DNA of 64,000 bases from JAJYIW01 sp963781665. GTDB taxonomy: Bacteria > Chloroflexota > Anaerolineae > Anaerolineales > Anaerolineaceae. The translations under genes and the position numbers were made by a program. The DNA lies in NCBI GenBank assembly GCA_963781665.1, contig CAWAGA010000002.1, positions 2,914,001 through 2,978,000 of the forward strand, read 5' to 3'. The notes under the pieces were generated by a model. That model made no database searches. It saw only the letters and a list, made by a program, of their open reading frames with translations, and had not been told where the DNA came from. This document shows, one piece after another, positions 10,083 to 17,361 of the stretch. Every line of letters begins with the position of its first letter. The stretch's first letter is position 1.

Positions 10083-11143
10083 CGTCCCCCGGATTGTTCA
10101 GCCGCTATCTCTGCCGCTGTTGGCTGAACCTGGTGACGCAGTAAATCCTGAATGACGAGGACGGATTTAGTGCCATGCTCAATATAATTTTGCGCGACGC
10201 GTCCATAGGGCGACGTGGCTCGCCCAGTATAACCGTGGGCGCACAAAATGACCAGGTCGATATCTTCCTCCTGGCTGGCCAGTTCCTGGATAGCGGAAGA
10301 TGCGCTGATATTCTCAATAATTAAAGCTTCGGATTCGACGGTTAAGCGTTCTTTCATCTCGTTCAGGTAATCATTCACTGCCAAGCGGCTGAGGTGCAAC
10401 AACTGTTTTGAAAGTAGTTCGATCTCAATGGGGTAGGGTTCTGGGATAGGGAGTTCCGGCGGTCCGATCACAGCAGCAAGGATGATCTTTGTTTGGGGGG
10501 ATGGGAGTTCTGGCGCATTCCGATCGAGCGTTTGGTCGTCAGCTGTAGATACCGATCCCATCGACATATCTCCACGTGCCAGGGCAATCGCAGCAGACAG
10601 AGAAAACTCTGCCCGGCGCGAGCTGTCAATCGGGAGGAGAATACGGTGGTAGCGAATCCTGGCGTCTTCCGTGTTGGGTTGGTTATAGGCACGGACGATG
10701 AGGACTGGTAGATAAATCAGGTTGATCACCTTCTGAGTGACGCTGCTGATATTCCAACGGCTCAATCCACCCGAACCGTGCGTACTGATCACCAGCAGGT
10801 CAATTGCTTCCTCGTGAGCAAAGTTGACAATGTTTTCTGCTGTTTTTCCCTCTCTGATGGAATAATCAACCCGGCTCTTTTTTTGTTTTTCATTTATTGC
10901 ATTCTCACCCAGGTGTTCACGTGTACGGATTGCAATCCCCTGCATATACATATCGGCCTCAGCCTTCCGGATTTGCCAGCTCAGTGGATCAATCGCATTG
11001 GGATTTTCGTGGAAGGAAGTCGGATCAAGGACCTGCAACAGGAAAATACTCGATCCAAAGATGTGGGCAAATTGTTCAGCATGAGGGATTGCTCGCTCTG
11101 CAAGCGTTGAACCATCCAACGGGACCAATATTTTATTAAACAT
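10079..11143 (-). CDS. Tandem universal stress protein (two UspA domains)
   Basis: 354 residues with two Usp folds. The first starts MFNKILVPLDGSTLAERAIP, typical of beta-1 and the nucleotide-binding Asp, with a LVISTHGSGGLSRW signature. The second starts RYHRILLPIDSSRRAEF and ends with LVILCAHGYTGRATSPYGRV, which resembles the ATP-binding G-2x-G-9x-G(S/T) motif. Tandem Usp proteins bind ATP or AMP and act in stress survival. The gene is the first of a two-cistron unit with the glucan synthase (four-base overlap). AGGAAGG lies ten bases before the ATG. The 32-bp conserved element lies about 350 bases upstream, leaving an unusually long leader. Confidence 0.9.
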   Translation of the reverse strand: MFNKILVPLDGSTLAERAIPHAEQFAHIFGSSIFLLQVLDPTSFHENPNAIDPLSWQIRKAEADMYMQGIAIRTREHLGENAINEKQKKSRVDYSIREGKTAENIVNFAHEEAIDLLVISTHGSGGLSRWNISSVTQKVINLIYLPVLIVRAYNQPNTEDARIRYHRILLPIDSSRRAEFSLSAAIALARGDMSMGSVSTADDQTLDRNAPELPSPQTKIILAAVIGPPELPIPEPYPIEIELLSKQLLHLSRLAVNDYLNEMKERLTVESEALIIENISASSAIQELASQEEDIDLVILCAHGYTGRATSPYGRVAQNYIEHGTKSVLVIQDLLRHQVQPTAAEIAAEQSGGR

Positions 11144-11494
11144 TGAAATTATGCCTTCCTATATCATTCTCAACAAAAAATGCTGAGCCGCTAGTCTCAT
11201 GCATGAGTTTGATAGGCTCCTGACAGCCATTCTCATCAACATCCAATACAAATACCTTTGTGCCAATTCGTGCATATAACAGAGCGAAATAGCGCCAAGT
11301 ACCAGAGGCCGCGCCTATTCACAAACACAACATTCTCACTTTTCTCTCTAAAATAGGACATTACAACTCCTAAAAAGTCAATTCCCCTGGATTATAGACC
11401 TTATGGTATCTCCACTCGATATGCTTCAAATAGGTGACTGTGTGGCAATCGAAATAACCGATAACGAAGTCTCCAGTGCAGAGAAAGCCTATAG
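11144..11494. other. Long leader/intergenic region upstream of usp
   Basis: About 350 bases with no credible ORF between the Usp start codon and copy B of the conserved element. If transcription starts at that element, this is a long 5' untranslated region. I see no recognisable riboswitch class; the sequence is AT-rich with several short T and A runs. Confidence 0.4.
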
Positions 11495-11526
11495 GTCATC
11501 TTACTCAAAAAGGCTATCTATGTCCT
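11495..11526 (-). promoter_or_regulatory. Conserved 33-bp promoter-like element, copy B
   Basis: Minus strand: AGGACATAGATAG, ten bases, then TAAGATGAC. It matches copies A, C and D, with one base less between the blocks. It is oriented toward the usp-ndvB operon. Confidence 0.55.
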
Positions 11527-11763
11527 TGCAAAAAACTATAAAATCTCTATCAATTCGTTAGTATCTATGACGAACTGATGACAGTAATTGGAAATTTCAG
11601 CTGTTTAAGTAGAAGCTATACGTATCTTCCTGCAATTGGTTAGCCTGGTGCGGAACACAGAGGGGGCAGCATCGACAGCATCCGGCTTTTGGAGGATGGT
11701 GGACTCTCGCCAAACCGAGGTGGCAGTCATGGATATTTGACGCTTATAGCCTATTCAGTTTTC

Positions 11764-11791
11764 AGAACCTCACCTGCCCAGGCGAGGTTCT
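11764..11791. terminator. Hairpin, possible terminator
   Basis: AGAACCTC at 11764-11771 pairs with GAGGTTCT at 11784-11791, with an inner CCTG/CAGG extension, giving a strong stem followed by TTTGTTGGTTATT. It lies between the divergent usp and dps promoters, so it may end an upstream transcript not otherwise visible, or act on read-through. The preceding sequence 11640-11750 has no clear ORF. Confidence 0.4.
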
Positions 11792-11845
11792 TTGTTGGTT
11801 ATTAAATGAATTCTCGATTTGTTAGTAGTTTAAGAGGGTGTAACA

Positions 11846-11878
11846 AGGACATAGATAGCTCCTTTTGTATAGGATGAT
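11846..11878 (+). promoter_or_regulatory. Conserved 33-bp promoter-like element, copy C
   Basis: Plus strand: AGGACATAGATAG, 11 bases, TAGGATGAT. It ends 35 bases before the dps start codon, with the ribosome-binding site in between, so TAGGAT is well placed as a -10 box. This spacing is the best argument that the element is itself a promoter. Confidence 0.6.
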
Positions 11879-11913
11879 AGGTAGAGAAAAATTATCAATA
11901 GAAAGGAGGCTGC

Positions 11914-12450
11914 ATGAGACACAATCATAATGACGACTACAATCCGAAGCTGCAGGTTCGCATCCAGCCGAACATCGGGCTGGATAGCGATGTCCGCCAT
12001 TCGGTTGCGGAGGCCCTCAACAATACTTTGGCCAATGAAGCCGTGCTAACCTTCAAAACCCGCAACGCATATTGGAACGTGAGCGGAGACGGCTTCTTCG
12101 AGCTGCACATCCTTTTCGATTCCCAATACAAACAGATGAACGATATCTCCGACGAGATAGCAGAGCGAGTGCGGATGCTGGGCGGGATAGCCATTGGCAG
12201 CCTCCTGGAATTTATCAAATACACTTGTCTGGATGAACAGCCCGGGGATGTTCCAGACATCCTGCGTCTTTTAGCCGACCATGAAGCCGTAATTCGTTTC
12301 TTGCGTGAGGATGCTCGAAAGTGTAGCGAGGAATATGAGGACGAAGGCACATTTGAACTTCTGGTCGGTGTTATGCGTCTGCACGAAAAGATGGCCTGGA
12401 TGCTTCGGTCCTATATCGAGAATGAACCATACATCAGCGAAAATAACTGA
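11914..12450 (+). CDS. dps: Dps/ferritin-like DNA-protecting protein
   Basis: 178 residues with the Dps four-helix core: KTRNAYWNV, LHILFDSQYKQMNDISDEIAERVRMLGG (written here in pieces: LHILFDSQYKQ and SDEIAERVRMLGG). Dps proteins oxidise Fe(II) at inter-subunit sites and shield DNA during starvation and oxidative stress. The His in LH, the Asp in FD, and the Asp and Glu in SDEIAE match ferroxidase ligands, but the first ligand His (HWN in classical Dps) is Tyr here (YWN), so iron oxidation may be altered. The start is the ATG eight bases after AAAGGAGG. A conserved stress-type element lies just upstream, and the small DUF883-like gene follows after 13 bases, probably in the same transcript. 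Confidence 0.9.
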   Translation: MRHNHNDDYNPKLQVRIQPNIGLDSDVRHSVAEALNNTLANEAVLTFKTRNAYWNVSGDGFFELHILFDSQYKQMNDISDEIAERVRMLGGIAIGSLLEFIKYTCLDEQPGDVPDILRLLADHEAVIRFLREDARKCSEEYEDEGTFELLVGVMRLHEKMAWMLRSYIENEPYISENN

Positions 12451-12463
12451 AGGATTTATAAAG

Positions 12464-12883
12464 ATGAATGAACATCAATTAGAAACCAAGATTAGCCAGG
12501 ATGGTGACAAAGAAAAGAAAGATTTGAGCACCCTGCTAGAAGAAAGTGGCATTCGATATGGCAAATATGAAGACACGTTTAGCCTGGCAGCTGGTAAAGC
12601 TAAAGAAGAGATAAATACCTGGGTGGGAGCTAACATCTCCCAATTGAGCGAAGGATTTGAAAAACTGGCGGGAGATGCAAGGGAGGCCGTGGTAAACGCG
12701 GCAGTAGCGGTGAAGAATGATGTTGGACATGGATTGAGCGAATATAACGCTAAAGCACAGGAAGTCGCCGACAAAGTTCCTGGCGGCTTCGGCAAGAAGA
12801 CAGCCAGTTACCCCTGGGTGGCGATATCCTTCGCCCTGGTGGTCGGATTCCTTCTGGGAATTATCGTCAAACCTGCCCGGTAG
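12464..12883 (+). CDS. Small tail-anchored protein, DUF883/ElaB/YtxH-like
   Basis: The protein starting MNEHQLETK has 139 residues. Its middle is a long Ala-rich amphipathic helix (ISQLSEGFEKLAGDAREAVV) and its C-terminus is a single transmembrane anchor (YPWVAISFALVVGFLLGIIV). This layout is that of ElaB/YqjD (DUF883) ribosome-associated stress proteins and YtxH-type general stress proteins. It lies 13 bases after dps with AGGATT upstream, so it is likely co-transcribed. The family assignment rests on layout more than motif identity. A longer frame upstream overlaps dps and was not chosen. Confidence 0.7.
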   Translation: MNEHQLETKISQDGDKEKKDLSTLLEESGIRYGKYEDTFSLAAGKAKEEINTWVGANISQLSEGFEKLAGDAREAVVNAAVAVKNDVGHGLSEYNAKAQEVADKVPGGFGKKTASYPWVAISFALVVGFLLGIIVKPAR

Positions 12884-13003
12884 CCTATCGAACAGTTTTA
12901 GATCTGAGTGTATCCCACAAGATTATTGGTTGTTCCCGAAGAATTATGGTTTCACCCAGCAACAGGCTGAAGAAGAATACGAAAATAGGACAAAATAACT
13001 GAT
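12884..13003 (+). other. Short coding remnant between the DUF883-like and YggT genes
   Basis: One frame reads YWLFPKNYGFTQQQAEEEYE followed by NRTK and a stop at about 13000. It looks like the end of a small protein without a start codon. It is either a remnant or the tail of a frameshifted small gene. Confidence 0.3.
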
Positions 13004-13326
13004 TTGCCAGAAACAAGAACCACAGAACATGAACAGGGACGCAAGCAGCGCGTCACCACCTTTAAAGCCACACAAATCATCTGGTTGCTACTGAGCCTTC
13101 TCGAAGCTGTAATCGCCCTGCGGGTTGTGTTTAAACTGGTTGCGGTCAATGCGGTTAACCCGTTCGCAGCTTCCCTTTACAACCTGACCAACCTGTTCGT
13201 AGCTCCATTTTCAAGTCTTGCAAGCGCCCCCCAGCTGCCGGCATGGTGCTGGAAGTATCTTCCATTATTGCCATGGTTGTTTACCTGTTGATCGGTTGGG
13301 CTCTGGCAAAGATCGTGACTGTCTGA
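13004..13326 (+). pseudogene. YggT-family membrane protein, frameshifted
   Basis: A TTG-initiated frame gives a first membrane helix (IIWLLLSLLEAVIALRVVFK) and the YggT core NPFAASLYNLTNLFVAPF. It then goes out of frame in a run of six C at about 13227-13232. One extra C restores A-P-P-A-A-G-MVLEVSSIIAMVVYLL and a second helix ending GWALAKIVTV-stop at 13326. YggT proteins are small inner-membrane proteins with two hydrophobic segments, linked to cell division or osmotic stress. The break in a homopolymer could be an assembly error. Confidence 0.7.
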
Positions 13327-13329
13327 GCA

Positions 13330-13745
13330 GTTTCGGCTTAATACTTTTCCTTACCGGTCAGATTACTATCAATGAGATCCAACAAATAGGCCAAAATATA
13401 TCGCTACAGGATGCTTGGAAGCTGCCAGCGTGGCTGAACGGCAGCTCATTCCAACAGACGTTAATGGTGTGGCTGCCACCGCCAAGTCAGCGCTTAGACA
13501 CATTTATAACCAGTCAGGGGGAGCTCCTGCTGCCAGCTTTACTCGGTTTCACACCGGGCATTGGCGATGGCGTGAGCGGCGTACTCGTCATTTTCTTTTT
13601 GACCCTTTATTGGATGGATCGTCAATCAAATTCACTTTGAACGACTCTGGCTTTCGCTGCTTCCATCTGGACAACGAAAATTAGCGCATAATATTTGGCG
13701 CACCATCGAGCCCGATCTTGGCGCTTACATACGTAATTCTCCCGC
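13330..13745 (+). pseudogene. AI-2E-family transporter fragment, frameshifted
   Basis: Frame one gives GELLLPALLGFTPGIGDGVS and VLVIFFLTLYWMDRQS, the pore-region pattern of AI-2E/PerM family permeases. At about 13625 the match moves to another frame: HFERLWLSLLPSGQRKLAHN and IWRTIEPDLGAYIR, the conserved 'R.W..lLP...R......W..ie..lG.Y.R' stretch of the family. Only this central part remains, and the C-terminal membrane segments are missing. It is a decayed gene by truncation plus frameshift. Confidence 0.65.
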
Positions 13746-13799
13746 ATGCAACTTCAACCAGCCGTGAAATTTTACAAGGAGCTCTCGGAGCAGGTCAAT

Positions 13800-13998
13800 T
13801 ATGAGAGCTTGCCAAGAAAGCCTTCTTGTTCTTTGTTACCACATACATCACCGTTTCAAATCTGGTTTATGGATCAGTATCAGCTATAGTTGCTATCCTG
13901 ACCTGGCCTGCCTGAGTAGTCTTAACTTCCCTTTTGGGGCTTATTTTAATGTATCCTTTTCCCAACGAAGATTGCAGGAAAAAGGAAAAACAAGCTAA
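13800..13998 (+). pseudogene. YihY/BrkB-family membrane protein C-terminal remnant
   Basis: One frame reads AKKAFLFFVTTYITVSNLVY then GSVSAIVAILTWPA and a TGA stop; a shift near 13920 resumes as FGAYFNVSFSQRRLQEKGK. Both match the C-terminal helices of YihY/BrkB proteins (…YGS.aaii..lLW.y....i.l.GA.l). No start or N-terminal half is present. With the AI-2E fragment before it, this looks like two membrane genes fused by deletion and then decaying. Confidence 0.5.
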
Positions 13999-14186
13999 TC
14001 AAATAGTAGGGGTGGATTTTATCCAAGTCTCACTGATCAGAGAAGAAAGCCTCGTTGGGGACTGCCAGGGGATGTTAAAAATTTCCCTGGAAGAGGTGGC
14101 TTTCCCGATGCGTCTCAATATGAATTCAGGTCGTAAGGTAAAGAAACGTTGGATCCATTTTTTTAGATATTTTATAGGTTTTAACT

Positions 14187-14219
14187 AGGACATTTATAGC
14201 ATCTTTAAAATAGGATGAT
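14187..14219 (+). promoter_or_regulatory. Conserved 33-bp promoter-like element, copy D
   Basis: Plus strand: AGGACATTTATAG, 11 bases, TAGGATGAT. It lies about 97 bases upstream of a small ORF with a good ribosome-binding site. It differs from copies A-C only in ATTT for ATAG within the first block. Confidence 0.55.
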
Positions 14220-14316
14220 ATTGCCGGGAAACATAAGAAAGTAAGTTTTCGCGTAAAAAGGCTTCATTTCTATCAATTCGAAGGTGCATTTTGGCGGCCA
14301 ACTGAAAAGAGGGTGA

Positions 14317-14490
14317 ATGGAAAATCTGTCTGATGAATATGTATCAAATGTAAGTCGTCCGGGTCTGGTATCGACCTTATTTCTAATTGTGCTGGGAATT
14401 TTAAAGCGGGTTACCGGTTTTTTTAATCTCTCGGAGGAAGATCAATTAAAGGCTGGAATTGAAATGGGTGAAAAGAGACTTGGCAGATAG
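14317..14490 (+). CDS. 57-residue protein with one hydrophobic segment
   Basis: A short ORF, MENLSDEYVSNVSRPGLVST onward, with a hydrophobic helix LVSTLFLIVLGILKRVTGFF and a charged tail. GAAAAGAGGGTGA directly before the ATG is a plausible ribosome-binding site, and copy D of the stress-type element lies upstream. No family recognised. It is probably a small stress-induced membrane peptide. Confidence 0.5.
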   Translation: MENLSDEYVSNVSRPGLVSTLFLIVLGILKRVTGFFNLSEEDQLKAGIEMGEKRLGR

Positions 14491-14653
14491 ACCGGCAGAC
14501 TTCAGTCTTTCTTATCATGAACCAGATTTATATTCGAATCGAGCCTGCAATGAGGGTTTAACTAACTGGACCGGAGAATCCAACTACACTTGGTCGGTTG
14601 ACCAGGTGGCATCTACTTGACAATTCATTAGATTATTCAAAAGGAGAAATTCT

Positions 14654-14812
14654 ATGTTGTGGACTATCATCGTAATCCTAGTCATTCTATGGTTGCTCGG
14701 CTTTTTCGGTCGAAACATAAGTCCAAGGTTCCCGCGTACAGGAAATTGGATACATACCTTAATAGTTATCGCGATCATACTCTTCGTATTGCACCTCCTT
14801 GGTGTGTTGTAA
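14654..14812 (+). CDS. lmo0937-family small membrane protein
   Basis: 52 residues beginning MLWTIIVILVILWLLGFF, then a short loop with GNWIHTLIVIAIILFVLHLL and the C-terminus GVL. This is the two-helix pattern of the lmo0937/DUF5670 family of tiny membrane proteins found in many stress regions. AAAAGGAG lies eight bases before the ATG. Function in the family is unknown. It is followed by about 315 bases without a gene. Confidence 0.75.
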   Translation: MLWTIIVILVILWLLGFFGRNISPRFPRTGNWIHTLIVIAIILFVLHLLGVL

Positions 14813-15128
14813 ACTTCTCAACCTTGACTGACCCGGTCTTCCGAGGTTGATGTATTCTGTCCTGGATAGGATACCCCACCGGCCGAGTAATTTTCAGCCT
14901 GTTCTCCGGGTCTTTTACCTGAAAACCCTATATATAGCCATAGACGAGAAATGTTTCGGTTTATAAACAGGCGTTTTATTAGGACATAGTATCTTGGAGA
15001 TTGAAATCGAAGATAAGCTGACGGACACCCAGATTTTAGCGAAAGTCCGAGGCCATTTTCATAAATAATGAATTCCTGAATTCACTGGCGAATTAATAAA
15101 AAAAAGAAGCATCTGGAAGGAGGAAAAG
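14813..15128. other. Intergenic region before the radical SAM gene
   Basis: No ORF with a credible start. A weak hairpin (TCAACCT/AGGTTGA, about 14817-14847) follows the lmo0937-like gene. AGGACATAG at about 14994 resembles the first half of the stress element but lacks the TAGGATGAT block. Confidence 0.4.
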
Positions 15129-16607
15129 ATGAAAATCTTACTAGTTTACCCGGAATTTCCGGACACCTTTTGGAGTTTCAAACATGCCCTCAAATTTGTG
15201 CATAAGAAAGCTGGCGCTCCCCCCCTGGGTCTACTGACCGTGGCAGCTATGTTGCCATCTAAGTGGGAAAAACGGTTAGCCGATCTCAATGTGGTCGACC
15301 TCACTGAAGAAGATCTGGCATGGGCCGATTATGTCTTCATCAGTGCCATGATTGTGCAGCGTGATTCAGCACGCGCCGTTATCCAACGCTGTAAAGCTAC
15401 TGGTGCAAAAGTGGTGGCAGGAGGCCCTCTCTTCACAATGGAACATGAACAATTTCCGGATGTGGACCATTTTGTCTTGAACGAGGCGGAGGAGACATTA
15501 GCGCCGTTTTTGCGCGATCTGGAACGGGGTAAGGCTCAACGCGTCTACGCGTCCACGGTATTCCCCGATATTCACCAAACTCCTACCCCGCTTTGGCACA
15601 TTGTGGATTTCAGGCATTACGACACGATGAGCATTCAATTCTCGCGCGGCTGTCCTTTCGATTGTGATTTCTGTAATATCACAACATTGTTAGGCCATCG
15701 TCCGCGCACTAAGGCTGCTGCCCAGATCATTGCCGAGTTGGACGGTCTTTATGCACTGGGTTGGCGGAAGAGCATCTTCTTCGTGGACGACAATTTTATC
15801 GGTAATAAGAAATCCATTAAGACCGAGGTGCTGCCAGCATTAATTGAATGGCGCAAGGGTAAAACCGGCATGCCATTTAGCACGGAAGTTTCCATAAACT
15901 TAGCCGATGATCCTGTGCTACTTAGCCTGATGGTACAAGCCGGATTCGACACAGTATTTGTCGGAATTGAGACACCTAACGAAGACAGCCTGACCGAATG
16001 TAGCAAAAGCCAAAACAAAGGGCGCGATCTGGTTGAAAGCGTTAAACGACTACAACATGAAGGACTCCAGGTTCAGGGTGGTTTCATCGTCGGATTCGAC
16101 AATGATCCCCCATCGATCTTCCAACAACAGATTGATTTCATTCAAAAAAGTGGCATTGTGACCGCCATGGTCGGATTGCTTCAAGCGCCATTAGGAACAC
16201 GCTTATACGAGCGAATGCAAGAAGAAGGCCGCCTGGTAGACGAATTTTCGGGGGATAACGTGGATGGCTCGACAAATATCATTCCCAAGATGGGCATGGG
16301 ACCACTTCGGGAAGGGTATCGCGAGATTTTAAAACAGATCTACGCACCTAAATCATATTACGAGCGTGTTTTGACATTTCTACGCGAGTATCAACCACCT
16401 AAAATCCGAATCCAATTGGAGCCTCAATATTTCCTGGCCTTTTGGCGGTCTATTTACCAATTAGGAATTCGCGGCGTAGAACGCGTTCAATACTGGCGGC
16501 TCTTTTTCTGGACTCTGTTTCGGCGACCGCGGCTGTTCCCAATGGCGATCACCTTTGCCATCTACGGTTTTCATTTCCGGAAGGTAGTTGACCTGCATGT
16601 AAGTTGA
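15129..16607 (+). CDS. B12-binding-domain radical SAM protein (DUF4070 type)
   Basis: 492 residues. The N-terminus MKILLVYPEFPDTFWSFKHA and the next 120 residues form a Rossmann-like cobalamin-binding domain. At about residue 175 the radical SAM motif FSRGCPFDCDFCNI gives the CxxxCxxC [4Fe-4S] ligands (C-P-F-D-C-D-F-C). The TIM-barrel half follows (FVDDNFIGNKK, FVGIETPNEDSLTE), then a C-terminal DUF4070-like region from about residue 350. Such enzymes often methylate unactivated carbons; related proteins act in hopanoid and lipid modification, but the substrate cannot be read from sequence. AAGGAGGAAAAG precedes the ATG. Confidence 0.88.
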   Translation: MKILLVYPEFPDTFWSFKHALKFVHKKAGAPPLGLLTVAAMLPSKWEKRLADLNVVDLTEEDLAWADYVFISAMIVQRDSARAVIQRCKATGAKVVAGGPLFTMEHEQFPDVDHFVLNEAEETLAPFLRDLERGKAQRVYASTVFPDIHQTPTPLWHIVDFRHYDTMSIQFSRGCPFDCDFCNITTLLGHRPRTKAAAQIIAELDGLYALGWRKSIFFVDDNFIGNKKSIKTEVLPALIEWRKGKTGMPFSTEVSINLADDPVLLSLMVQAGFDTVFVGIETPNEDSLTECSKSQNKGRDLVESVKRLQHEGLQVQGGFIVGFDNDPPSIFQQQIDFIQKSGIVTAMVGLLQAPLGTRLYERMQEEGRLVDEFSGDNVDGSTNIIPKMGMGPLREGYREILKQIYAPKSYYERVLTFLREYQPPKIRIQLEPQYFLAFWRSIYQLGIRGVERVQYWRLFFWTLFRRPRLFPMAITFAIYGFHFRKVVDLHVS

Positions 16608-16650
16608 TGTAATGAAAATGCCATTGAACAGTTGAATCTGGGTAGGCCTT

Positions 16651-17349
16651 ATGCCTCAAACCAAACATGTTGAACATCATTTTACCGGATCTGAACGGGT
16701 TAGAGATATTGTCATAGGGATGTCTGACGGGCTTACCGTTCCCTTTGCTCTTGCAGCAGGACTTTCCGGAATTGCCAACTCAACTGCCATTGTCATTTCA
16801 GGCGGTCTGGCGGAAATCGCAGCCGGTTCGATCGCCATGGGTCTGGGAGGTTATCTGGCAGCCAGGAGCGATGCTGAGCATTACACCACCGAACGGGCTA
16901 CGGAGCAGCGCGAGGTAGAAACGATTCCGGAGAATGAAGTAGCGGAAGTGCAACAAGTATTCTTATCCTATGGCCTCGAAAAAGAGCAGAGCACACTGGT
17001 GGCAAATGCCTTACGGCTGCGCCCGGAGGCATGGATAGATTTCATGATGCGTTTTGAGCTGGGGCTCGAAAAACCCGATCCACAACGTGCTCTTTCGAGC
17101 GCTTTAACCATTGGACTTTCCTATATTGCGGGTGGGTTGATCCCGTTAGCTCCTTATTTCCTCATCCACACAACGGGGTCTGCCCTCGTATATTCCGTTG
17201 TTTTCACCCTCCTTGCTCTTTTTATCTTCGGATATGTCAAAGGTCGCTTCACAGGGACACGGCCTTTTCGGAGTGCCCTTCAAACGACGTTGATCGGTGG
17301 GCTTGCAGCTGCAGTAGCTTTCGGTCTGGCAAAATTAATATCAAGGTGA
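16651..17349 (+). CDS. VIT1/CCC1-family iron/manganese transporter
   Basis: 232 residues with the family signature RDIVIGMSDGLTVPFALAAG in the first membrane helix and GGLAEIAAGSIAMGLGGYLA in the second. A cytosolic loop rich in acidic residues follows (about 70-150, ATEQREVETIPENEVAEV), then three C-terminal helices. VIT1/CCC1 proteins export Fe(II) or Mn(II) from the cytosol. Together with Dps it suggests iron detoxification in this region. ATG start; it lies 43 bases after the radical SAM gene. Confidence 0.88.
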   Translation: MPQTKHVEHHFTGSERVRDIVIGMSDGLTVPFALAAGLSGIANSTAIVISGGLAEIAAGSIAMGLGGYLAARSDAEHYTTERATEQREVETIPENEVAEVQQVFLSYGLEKEQSTLVANALRLRPEAWIDFMMRFELGLEKPDPQRALSSALTIGLSYIAGGLIPLAPYFLIHTTGSALVYSVVFTLLALFIFGYVKGRFTGTRPFRSALQTTLIGGLAAAVAFGLAKLISR

Positions 17350-17361
17350 CACGAGATTCTA

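Noticed and set aside
11640..11760. Possible gene end before the hairpin at 11764
   Set aside because: Short frames without starts or recognisable motifs.
14617..14645. TTGACA as promoter of the lmo0937-like gene
   Set aside because: No -10 hexamer at 16-18 bases; the position falls on the ribosome-binding site.
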